A stretch of DNA of 6,444 nt, taken from Salinibacterium sp. (lineage in GTDB: Bacteria; Actinomycetota; Actinomycetes; Actinomycetales; Microbacteriaceae). How positions within the stretch are numbered: the stretch's first letter is position 1; the number at the start of each line of letters is the position of its first letter. Of the stretch, positions 1 through 5,255 are shown piece by piece. The position numbers and the translations under genes were made by a program. The notes under the pieces are model-generated. The model worked only from the letters and a program-made list of their open reading frames with translations. It had not been told where the DNA came from and searched no databases. The stretch lies in the NCBI GenBank assembly GCA_004297555.1, contig SCSV01000413.1, forward strand, positions 1 through 6,444, given 5' to 3'.

Positions 1-662
1 TACTTGGCGGACTTGTAGACGATCACGCGGTGCGCGCGATTGAGCGCCTCAGAGCCGGGGTGCGTGGCCCAGGAGTTCTCTTCGAGAATGTCGAGGTACT
101 GGCCGGCGGTCACTTCGGTGCGCATGCGGGTGAACTCAACACGACCGGCAAGCCCGCTGCTTCGAGTCGCAAGCAGCGCCGTGCCCTGGTCGAACAGTTC
201 ATCGCTCCAGCCGAGTAGCAGGTCACCGAGTAGGAGCCCCGCAGATTGACCGAAGAGGGATGCACTCCCGCGCCAGCCATTGCCGGCATGCAGGCTCTCG
301 AAGAGCTTATGGGCGGCGGGCGCTCCGCGCCGGGTGTCGGAGTTGTCCATCATGTCGTCGTGCACGAGGGCTGCGGCGTGGAACATCTCCAGGGCCGAGG
401 CGGCGAGCACGATACCGGGGAGGTCGGCCGAGTTGCTCTCCCCGGGGAGAGGATCGAGCGGATCGGGCATCCCGGCCACCGCTTGCCAGCCCCAATAGCA
501 GAAGAGGGCGCGGAATCGTTTGCCGCCGGAAAGGAAGCCGCGGGCAAAGTCGGTGAGCTGCGTAAGTTCCGGGGCCATGGCGGCCAGGTCGGTGGAGCGC
601 TCCGCCAGAAATTCATCGAGAGCCCGCTGTACGCGGTCAACTAACCGTGTACTCTCAGCCAC
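1..662 (-). CDS. Polyprenyl synthetase (isoprenyl diphosphate synthase), C-terminus cut by window
   Basis: This gene encodes a trans-isoprenyl diphosphate synthase, which condenses isopentenyl diphosphate onto an allylic diphosphate in the cytoplasm. The first 220 residues are visible; family members usually have about 350, so roughly 130 are missing past base 1. Visible motifs are the substrate-binding GGKR (46-49, in FLSGGKRFR), the first aspartate-rich motif DDMMD (102-106, in VHDDMMDNSDTRRG), LLLGDLLLGW around G146-D147, and EVTAGQYLD (183-191). The second DDxxD motif lies outside the window. I chose the GTG start at 662-660 because an in-frame TAG lies four codons upstream and no other start codon comes first. 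An AGGTAGG stretch just upstream can act as a ribosome site. It is transcribed divergently from the DUF3040 gene. Related genes (idsA2 in Mycobacterium) lie in the same place next to the dcw cluster. Chain length and product cannot be told from this fragment. Confidence 0.93.
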   Translation of the reverse strand, partial: MAESTRLVDRVQRALDEFLAERSTDLAAMAPELTQLTDFARGFLSGGKRFRALFCYWGWQAVAGMPDPLDPLPGESNSADLPGIVLAASALEMFHAAALVHDDMMDNSDTRRGAPAAHKLFESLHAGNGWRGSASLFGQSAGLLLGDLLLGWSDELFDQGTALLATRSSGLAGRVEFTRMRTEVTAGQYLDILEENSWATHPGSEALNRAHRVIVYKSAK

Positions 663-668
663 CCATCT

Positions 669-697
669 AGCCTACCTGCGGCGCCGAGGCGTATCAT
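669..697 (-). promoter_or_regulatory. Possible promoter of the polyprenyl synthetase, perhaps leaderless
   Basis: On the minus strand an ATGATA hexamer (697-692, four of six matches to TTGACA) is followed after 17 bases by TAGGCT (674-669, fits TAnnnT). The -10 ends only 6 bases before the GTG start at 662, so transcription could begin at or near the start codon. Leaderless mRNAs are common in Actinobacteria. The match is weak and based on consensus only. Confidence 0.3.
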
Positions 698-725
698 GAG
701 CTTCAAGCGCCACTACTCGGAGCCT

Positions 726-732
726 GAGGGGA
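726..732 (+). promoter_or_regulatory. Ribosome binding site deciding the DUF3040 gene start
   Basis: GAGGGGA lies 5 bases before the ATG at 738. An in-frame ATG at 696 has no such site and would add 14 residues (starting MSFKRHYSEPEG) unlike the usual start of this family. The ribosome site together with the MPLSEQEQRLL start supports 738. Confidence 0.7.
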
Positions 733-737
733 CCAGG

Positions 738-1112
738 ATGCCACTTTCCGAACAAGAGCAGCGCCTCCTGGATGAGATGGAGCGCAGCCTCTATCAGAAC
801 GACGGTGATTTCGTCGCGTCGGTGAGTTCTCACGCGCGCCGATCCAACTACACCGTTGTTGTCGTTGGCATTCTGATCGCGCTTCTCGGCATTTCGACCC
901 TCGTGGCCGGGGTCGCCGTGCACCAGCCGGTCGTGGGGGTACTCGGCTTCGCGGTGATGTTCGCCGGTGTGTGGTTGGCCGTCGCACCACCTCATCGCGG
1001 CAACCGAGTCGTCGATTCGGACGAGTACTCGACCCGTCGCAGCGGTGGGCAGAGCACGTTCATGGAAAATCTCAACGCCCGCTGGGACAAGCGCCAGGAA
1101 GGGCGCAACTAG
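738..1112 (+). CDS. DUF3040 family two-helix membrane protein
   Basis: This is a 124-residue protein of unknown function that matches the DUF3040 family of Actinobacteria. The N-terminus MPLSEQEQRLLDEMERSLY is the family signature: a short acidic and basic amphipathic helix (about 3-19). It is followed by two hydrophobic segments, about 38-61 (a VVVVGILIALLGI-like core) and 64-83 (ending AGVWLAVA), joined by a very short turn, so both ends should be on the same side of the membrane. The C-terminal 40 residues are polar and charged and end in WDKRQEGRN. It stands alone between the divergent polyprenyl synthetase and mraZ and is closed by two strong terminators, so it is probably monocistronic. 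Position next to the dcw cluster is conserved in Actinobacteria and suggests an envelope link, but no function can be assigned. Confidence 0.9.
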   Translation: MPLSEQEQRLLDEMERSLYQNDGDFVASVSSHARRSNYTVVVVGILIALLGISTLVAGVAVHQPVVGVLGFAVMFAGVWLAVAPPHRGNRVVDSDEYSTRRSGGQSTFMENLNARWDKRQEGRN

Positions 1113-1152
1113 CGATCTAATCGATTTCGCTGGCCGCCGCGCTAGGACACTC

Positions 1153-1187
1153 ACAGCCAGCCTTCGGGCTGGCTGTTTTGTTGTTTC
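1153..1187 (+). terminator. Intrinsic terminator 1 after the DUF3040 gene (UUCG loop)
   Basis: A perfect 10-bp stem ACAGCCAGCC (1153-1162) / GGCTGGCTGT (1167-1176) closes a TTCG tetraloop with a C-G pair, the very stable cUUCGg form. A T-rich tail (TTTTGTTGTTT) follows. It starts 40 bases after the DUF3040 stop codon. Confidence 0.92.
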
Positions 1188-1193
1188 TTCCTT

Positions 1194-1217
1194 GCCAGCC
1201 TTCGGGCTGGCTCTTTT
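1194..1217 (+). terminator. Intrinsic terminator 2, tandem copy (UUCG loop)
   Basis: A second hairpin, GCCAGCC (1194-1200), TTCG, GGCTGGC (1205-1211), is followed by TCTTTTGT. It repeats the 16-base core of terminator 1, 39 bases downstream, with a shorter 7-bp stem. Together the pair should stop read-through from the DUF3040 gene into mraZ. Confidence 0.85.
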
Positions 1218-1297
1218 GTCATTTCCCCTCCACCGACAACTTCCCCGGGATTCCGGGCGACTGTGGGTCAAATTGCGGTCCGAAACAGCCAATTCTG

Positions 1298-1326
1298 TTG
1301 TTAAGTGGCGGAAAGTGGAGTAAAGT
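1298..1326 (+). promoter_or_regulatory. Likely promoter of the mraZ operon
   Basis: TTGTTA (1298-1303, four of six matches to TTGACA) and TAAAGT (1321-1326, fits TAnnnT) are separated by 17 bases. This predicts a transcript start near 1333 and a leader of about 36 bases before the mraZ GTG. The spacer and -10 coincide with the AAGTGG repeat array, which fits repression of this promoter by its own product. The call rests on consensus and spacing. Confidence 0.55.
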
Positions 1327-1330
1327 GGAG
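1302..1330 (+). promoter_or_regulatory. MraZ operator: three AAGTGG direct repeats at 10-bp period
   Basis: AAGTGG occurs at 1303-1308, 1313-1318 and 1323-1328, exactly one DNA turn apart; two of the three are AAAGTGG. MraZ proteins are known to bind tandem direct repeats upstream of their own gene: TGGGN units with 5-base gaps in E. coli and AAAGTG(T/G) units with 3-4-base gaps in mollicutes. These repeats closely match the second pattern. The array overlaps the predicted -10 box, so binding should block RNA polymerase. Confidence 0.82.
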
Positions 1331-1368
1331 AGCACCTGATTTGGGCCGGAGAGGGAGGGGAGCTCAAC

Positions 1369-1800
1369 GTGTTTCTTGGCACTTACGTCCCCAAACTCGA
1401 TGACAAGGGCCGCATCATCCTTCCGGCCAAGTTCTGGGACGAGCTCTCTGCCGGCGTTGTCGTCACTCGCGGTCAGGAGCGCTGCCTGTATGTGTACAGC
1501 CAGCGGGACTTCGAGACGATTGCGGCAAAGGCGCGCGCGGCATCCGTTACTGACAAGCGGGCACGCGACTTCTTGCGACTCTTCCTCTCCGGAGCGAGTC
1601 AGGAGGCACCCGACGGCCAGCGCCGGGTAACCATCCCTATGCATTTGCGAGAGTACGCCGGCCTCGGCCGCGACCTCACCGTGATCGGCGCGGGCGATCG
1701 CGCTGAGATCTGGGACACCCAGGCTTGGAACGAGTACTACGCAAGCGTCGAAGCGGGCTATGTCAACACCTCGGAGGAGGTGATTCCGGGACTCTTCTGA
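1369..1800 (+). CDS. mraZ: Transcriptional regulator MraZ
   Basis: MraZ is a DNA-binding regulator that forms ring-shaped oligomers and controls the dcw operon, usually as an autorepressor. The 143-residue length is typical. Two SpoVT/AbrB-like domains are visible: the first about residues 5-50, with the signature LDDKGRIILPAKFWDEL, and the second about 78-120, with DGQRRVTIPMHLREYAGL. The conserved N-terminal MFLGTY follows the GTG start at 1369. That start is supported by a purine-rich GGGAGGGGAG ribosome site (1353-1362) six bases upstream. It is the first gene of the operon, lying after two terminators and a promoter with an AAGTGG repeat array. The C-terminal tail TSEEVIPGLF is common in actinobacterial homologues. 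A long open frame on the opposite strand is a by-product of codon bias. Confidence 0.97.
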   Translation: MFLGTYVPKLDDKGRIILPAKFWDELSAGVVVTRGQERCLYVYSQRDFETIAAKARAASVTDKRARDFLRLFLSGASQEAPDGQRRVTIPMHLREYAGLGRDLTVIGAGDRAEIWDTQAWNEYYASVEAGYVNTSEEVIPGLF

Positions 1801-1801
1801 C

Positions 1802-1884
1802 GACCTTGGCCCTGACTCCCAGCCGTCGCCCTGACACTCTTCCCCGATGCCAGGTCGCAGCGGATGGGGATCAGGGCCCAGGTC
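1802..1884 (+). ncRNA. Structured mraZ-rsmH leader, probable mraW RNA motif
   Basis: This intergenic stretch folds by eye into one long rod. The outer helix is GACCT-t-GGCCCTGA (1802-1815) with TCAGGGCC-c-AGGTC (1871-1884), 13 pairs with one mismatch. Nested inside are 1817-1820/1867-1870 (TCCC/GGGA), 1823-1825/1861-1863 (CCG/CGG), 1828-1829/1857-1858, and 1830-1833/1851-1854 (CCTG/CAGG), capped by a 17-base loop (1834-1850). A structured mraW RNA motif has been described upstream of mraW (rsmH) in Actinobacteria, and position and lineage fit. I recognise it by context and pairing, not by covariance alignment. It begins one base after the mraZ stop codon, and its function is unknown. Confidence 0.65.
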
Positions 1885-1901
1885 CCTCTCCCGAAAACGA
1901 C

Positions 1902-2855
1902 ATGCTGCACGAACCCATCCACACCCCTGTGCTTCTCGAGCGCACCGTCGAGTTGCTCGCTCCCGCCCTCGGGCACGAGGGTGCCGTGCTCGTCGATGGC
2001 ACGCTCGGAATGGGCGGTCACGCCGAAGCATTCCTGGAGCGCTTCGCAACCCTGACCCTCGTCGGCATCGACCGTGACCCAGAGGCTCTCGCGATCGCAG
2101 GGGAGCGACTTGCGCGGTTCAGCGACCGAACCCACCTCGTGCACGCCGTGTACGACGAGATCGGCACTGTGCTTTCGGGCCTCGGCTTCGCCCGGGCATC
2201 CGGCGTGCTGCTCGATCTCGGGGTGTCGTCGCTGCAGCTCGACCGGGTCGAGCGCGGCTTCTCCTATTCGAAGGATGCGCCGCTCGATATGCGCATGGAT
2301 GCCACGAGCCAGCGCACCGCCGAAAGCATCCTGGCCACATACAGCGAGTCAGAACTGCGTCGCATCTTCTACGAGTACGGCGAGGAGAAGCTTGCCCCGC
2401 GCTACGCGAGCAAGATCGTGCAGGCGCGCGAGAAGCGGCCACTGACGACCTCTGCGCAGCTCGTCGAGGTGATCACGGCGGCGACTCCCGCCGCGGCACA
2501 ACGCGCGGGGCACCCTGCGAAGCGCGTGTTCCAGGCGCTGCGCATCGAAGTGAACCAAGAACTCGCCGTGCTCGAGCGCGCGATCCCCGCTGCGATCGAC
2601 GCGCTCGAGGTCGGCGGGCGCATCGTGGTGCTGGCCTACCAGTCGCTCGAAGACCGCATCGTGAAGCGCGCCCTCGTGGCACGATCGACCTCCACCGCAC
2701 CGGCCGGACTGCCGGTCGAACTACCCGAACACGCGCCGGAACTGAAACTACTGGTTCGCGGCGCTGAACTCGCATCCGAAGAAGAGAAAGCCAGCAACTC
2801 CCGCGCAACCCCGGTACGACTGCGCGCGGCTGAGCGATTGAGAGACCCGTCATGA
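1902..2855 (+). CDS. rsmH: 16S rRNA (cytosine(1402)-N(4))-methyltransferase RsmH (MraW)
   Basis: RsmH uses S-adenosylmethionine to methylate N4 of cytosine 1402 in 16S rRNA, in the decoding centre. The 317-residue length is normal. Motifs are the N-terminal HTPVLLERTVELL (7-19), the SAM-binding loop VDGTLGMGGHAEAFL (31-45), GIDRDPEAL just after it, LLDLGVSSLQLD, RGFSY and the nearby DMRMD, and the C-terminal YQSLEDRIVKRAL, where many homologues read FHSLEDR. I chose the ATG at 1902 because the conserved region begins at residue 7. The frame stays open upstream to at least 1725, but that part is unlike the family and overlaps mraZ and the structured leader. No convincing Shine-Dalgarno sequence precedes 1902; the bases before it are CCGAAAACGAC. 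The stop overlaps the next gene by ATGA, indicating translational coupling. Confidence 0.97.
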   Translation: MLHEPIHTPVLLERTVELLAPALGHEGAVLVDGTLGMGGHAEAFLERFATLTLVGIDRDPEALAIAGERLARFSDRTHLVHAVYDEIGTVLSGLGFARASGVLLDLGVSSLQLDRVERGFSYSKDAPLDMRMDATSQRTAESILATYSESELRRIFYEYGEEKLAPRYASKIVQAREKRPLTTSAQLVEVITAATPAAAQRAGHPAKRVFQALRIEVNQELAVLERAIPAAIDALEVGGRIVVLAYQSLEDRIVKRALVARSTSTAPAGLPVELPEHAPELKLLVRGAELASEEEKASNSRATPVRLRAAERLRDPS

Positions 2856-3397
2856 CAAACCTTGCCTACGCACCCCTGCCGCACCGGTTCGCACCACGGC
2901 CCGGCATAGAACTCGTGCCTCGAGTCGACCGCCGGGCACGCCCGAGAGTGGCCTACGCGGTCGTGACCGTGACGAGCGTGCTCGTGATCTTCGCCCTGCA
3001 ATTGCTGTTGAGCATCATGGTCTCCCAAGGCGCCTACGACATCGACACTCTGCAGTCGAAGCAGAAGGAACTGCTTCGAACCGAGCAGGCCCTGGGCGAG
3101 CAGATTGACCTCTATGGTTCGACCCAGAACCTTGCGGCGAGTGCCGCTGCCCTGGGAATGGTGCCGGGCGCAAACCCGAAGTTCCTTGATATTGGCAGCG
3201 GTCAGGTGTCAACCGCGCCGAGATTGCTCGACGCAAACAGTTGTGGCGGAAGCTGCACAAATGTGCCCAATGCGTTGCTTACAGGCTTGGGCCAACCGCA
3301 TTGGTCGCAGGCGGCCGCGGAACCGACCGTGCATCCTGAATCAACCACCACCACGACCTCGGGTACCGATTCGCTTCCGGCACCGGTGACGCACTAG
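2852..3397 (+). CDS. ftsL: FtsL-like cell division protein (septum formation initiator/DivIC type)
   Basis: This is a 181-residue bitopic membrane protein in the usual FtsL position between rsmH and ftsI. A proline- and arginine-rich cytoplasmic tail of about 32 residues precedes one membrane segment (about 33-57, VAYAVVTVTSVLVIFALQLL at its core). A predicted coiled coil follows (about 60-92) with regular hydrophobic spacing, then the typical FtsL/DivIC end NLAASAAALGMVPG (93-106). FtsL partners with an FtsB/DivIC protein and links FtsQ to the FtsW-FtsI synthase outside the membrane. The remaining 75 residues are low-complexity (Thr/Ser/Pro/Ala-rich, with TTTTTS) and include an extracytoplasmic CGGSC (131-135), which could form a disulfide. 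Its ATG lies in the rsmH stop (ATGA overlap). Sequence identity in this family is low, so the name rests on topology and position. Confidence 0.85.
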   Translation: MTNLAYAPLPHRFAPRPGIELVPRVDRRARPRVAYAVVTVTSVLVIFALQLLLSIMVSQGAYDIDTLQSKQKELLRTEQALGEQIDLYGSTQNLAASAAALGMVPGANPKFLDIGSGQVSTAPRLLDANSCGGSCTNVPNALLTGLGQPHWSQAAAEPTVHPESTTTTTSGTDSLPAPVTH

Positions 3398-3410
3398 GGT
3401 CGCGCCAGAC

Positions 3411-3416
3411 GGGAGG
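3411..3416 (+). promoter_or_regulatory. Ribosome binding site deciding the ftsI GTG start
   Basis: GGGAGG lies 5 bases before GTG 3422 in the 24-base gap after ftsL. It is among the strongest ribosome sites in the window and supports initiation at this GTG. Confidence 0.75.
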
Positions 3417-3421
3417 CGATA

Positions 3422-5155
3422 GTGGAGTCAAGACGCAATCGGGCGCGCATCTCGCTCGCCGTGCTGACGATTTTCGCGATCGTGACCGTTTTCGCGGTGC
3501 GTCTCGTCGACATCCAGTTGGTGCAAGCCAGCGAACTGAACAAGATCTCGAACGACAAACTCGCGCAATCGCTGATCAAGTACGGCACGCGCGGACCGAT
3601 CATCGACAGCAACGGCAACATTCTCGCGTCGAGCGTCGAGCGCTACGACATCACCGTCTCGCCCCGCGTCGTTCTCGGCGATCACGGCTTGACCGACAAG
3701 GTGATCAACGCGATGAACCGCATCGCCCTGATCACCGAGCAAGACCCGGCAACGCTGATCTCGGCGATTACGGATGACCCCACCTCCGATTTCGCCTATC
3801 TCACCAAGAGCGTGACTCTCGACGTGTTCCACAAGGTGCGCGATCTTGAAGTGCCGGGCGTGTTCTTTCAATTGCGACCGAGTCGCACATATCCGAATGG
3901 CGCAATTGCCGGCAATCTGGTTGGTTTCATCGGCACGGATGGTCCACAGGCGGGTCTAGAACTGACCGAGAACGAATGCCTCAAGAGCACCGACGGCTCC
4001 ACGAGTTACGAAAAGGGCGAAGACGGGGTGCCCCTGCCCGGAAGTCTTGTCACTACTAAGGAGCCGAAGAACGGCGGCACGTTGCAATTGACCATAGATC
4101 GGGATCTGCAGTGGTACGTGCAGAAGCGCATCGCACAGACCTACAAGGCGCTGGGCGCCGAATGGGCGACGGCTGTCGTTATTCGCGTCAAAGACGGTCA
4201 CCTCATGGCCGTTGCCGACTACCCCTCGGTCGACCCCAACAACGTCGATGGAGTGCCGAACACCGCGCTCGGTTCGCGCGCATTCAGTTGGGCGTACGAG
4301 CCCGGTTCGACCATGAAGGCCATCACCGCGGCAACCCTGCTCGACACGGGCGCGGCAACGCAGACCAGCCACGTCGTCGCGCCGGGTCGGCTCTACCTTT
4401 CTGACGGGGGGTTCATCAAGGATTCCTTCTCCCACGACGACCTGCGGCTCACGCTCACGGGCGCGCTCGTCTATTCCTCCAACACCGGCGTCTCGCTGCT
4501 CTCCAAGAAAGTTCCTGCCTCGGTTCGCCGCGACACCATGCTGCGGTTCGGTTTGAACAAAGAGACCGAGGTTGGTTTCAACGGCGAGTCCGAGGGCGAC
4601 GTGCATCCGGTCGATCAATGGGACGAGCGCACGAATCTCGCGGTGCAGTTCGGCCAGGGAATGACAGCGACCTCAGTGCAGATGGCCAGCGCGTATCAAA
4701 CGCTCGGCAACGGGGGAGTGCGGATGCCCGTCACCCTTGTCGAAGGATGCACATGGCCCGACGGCACCGTCACCGATCGACCAAAGACCACGGGGACACG
4801 TGCGGTCTCCGAGAGCGCGGCGAAGAAGACGGTGCAAATTATGGAACAAGTCGTGAATCACGGGTGGGCGAGCGCCAACTTGACGATTCCGGGATACCGA
4901 ATCGCAGCAAAGAGCGGTACGGCCGAAGTGGCTGAGAACGGCATTTACGGCAAGAAGACCGTTATTTCTTTCGCCGGAGTGGCTCCGGCCGACAACCCGG
5001 AATACGCGATCGTGGTTACTGCGGGCATCCCGAACAAGCTGTATTCCTCGGGGGCGATTGCCTCGACGTTCCGCGATATCACCTCCCGAGTGCTCACCAC
5101 ATTCCGGGTCACGCCCTCCACGACGCGTGCTCCGGAACTCCCGCTGACCTGGTGA
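3422..5155 (+). CDS. ftsI: Septal peptidoglycan transpeptidase FtsI (class B PBP, PbpB/PBP3)
   Basis: FtsI crosslinks stem peptides of septal peptidoglycan on the outer face of the membrane, working with the glycosyltransferase FtsW. The 577 residues show a short basic cytoplasmic end, one membrane anchor (about 10-29), and the PBP dimerisation/pedestal domain opening with GTRGPIIDSNGNILA (54-68). The transpeptidase domain holds all three active-site motifs: SxxK as S296-T-M-K299 (in EPGSTMK), SxN as S352-S-N354, and K497-S-G-T500. No PASTA domains follow; the protein ends about 75 residues after KSGT. Two extracytoplasmic cysteines are present (C186 in the pedestal region, C443 in the transpeptidase domain). 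The GTG start follows a strong GGGAGG site. It is shorter than mycobacterial PbpB, mainly from a short N-terminal tail. A beta-lactam target is expected from the family. Confidence 0.97.
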   Translation: MESRRNRARISLAVLTIFAIVTVFAVRLVDIQLVQASELNKISNDKLAQSLIKYGTRGPIIDSNGNILASSVERYDITVSPRVVLGDHGLTDKVINAMNRIALITEQDPATLISAITDDPTSDFAYLTKSVTLDVFHKVRDLEVPGVFFQLRPSRTYPNGAIAGNLVGFIGTDGPQAGLELTENECLKSTDGSTSYEKGEDGVPLPGSLVTTKEPKNGGTLQLTIDRDLQWYVQKRIAQTYKALGAEWATAVVIRVKDGHLMAVADYPSVDPNNVDGVPNTALGSRAFSWAYEPGSTMKAITAATLLDTGAATQTSHVVAPGRLYLSDGGFIKDSFSHDDLRLTLTGALVYSSNTGVSLLSKKVPASVRRDTMLRFGLNKETEVGFNGESEGDVHPVDQWDERTNLAVQFGQGMTATSVQMASAYQTLGNGGVRMPVTLVEGCTWPDGTVTDRPKTTGTRAVSESAAKKTVQIMEQVVNHGWASANLTIPGYRIAAKSGTAEVAENGIYGKKTVISFAGVAPADNPEYAIVVTAGIPNKLYSSGAIASTFRDITSRVLTTFRVTPSTTRAPELPLTW

Positions 5156-5163
5156 CCGGTGGT

Positions 5164-5199
5164 GCCGGGAGCGGTTATTGGCTGTCCAGGCATCCCGGC
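5164..5199 (+). repeat. Inverted repeat upstream of murE, around the -35 region
   Basis: GCCGGGA (5164-5170) and TCCCGGC (5193-5199) are perfect 7-bp inverted arms separated by 22 bases. The arms enclose the candidate -35 hexamer and touch the candidate -10. There is no T-tract after it, so it does not look like a terminator. It could be an operator or a chance GC-rich repeat. Confidence 0.5.
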
Positions 5200-5205
5200 T
5201 AGGAT
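5178..5205 (+). promoter_or_regulatory. Candidate internal promoter for murE
   Basis: TTGGCT (5178-5183) and TAGGAT (5200-5205, fits TAnnnT) are spaced by 16 bases, in the 100-base gap between ftsI and murE. A transcript from here would have a leader of about 40 bases before the murE GTG. It would let the mur genes be expressed apart from mraZ-ftsI, as internal promoters do in other dcw clusters. Consensus evidence only. Confidence 0.5.
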
Positions 5206-5242
5206 GTGGTCTCGGTGCAAATGCGACGACGTGGGGATGACT

Positions 5243-5248
5243 GGAGGA
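5243..5248 (+). promoter_or_regulatory. Ribosome binding site deciding the murE GTG start
   Basis: GGAGGA lies 7 bases before GTG 5256. An ATG directly abutting it (5249) opens a frame of only five codons (MPGER, then stop) and is too close to the site to be used. In the murE frame a TGA at 5238 rules out any earlier start except CTG. Confidence 0.8.
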
Positions 5249-5255
5249 ATGCCGG

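Noticed and set aside
692..697. TATCAT as a -10 box for the DUF3040 gene
   Set aside because: It fits TAnnnT, but no acceptable -35 lies 16-18 bases upstream; too weak to list as a feature.
672..1382. 236-codon open frame on the minus strand opposite the DUF3040 gene and terminators
   Set aside because: It runs through both intrinsic terminators and the mraZ promoter, resembles no family I know, and mirrors codon bias of the plus-strand gene.
1725..1901. Upstream extension of rsmH by 59 codons
   Set aside because: It overlaps the end of mraZ and encodes the hairpin leader; the family's conserved start is at the ATG 1902.
1219..2049. 276-codon open frame on the minus strand opposite mraZ and the start of rsmH
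   Set aside because: It lies antisense to well-recognised genes and to the structured leader; arginine-rich and alanine-rich composition is typical of high-GC shadow frames.
3428..3871. 147-codon open frame opposite the start of ftsI
   Set aside because: It is antisense to the conserved anchor and pedestal region of FtsI and lacks a ribosome site or known family features.
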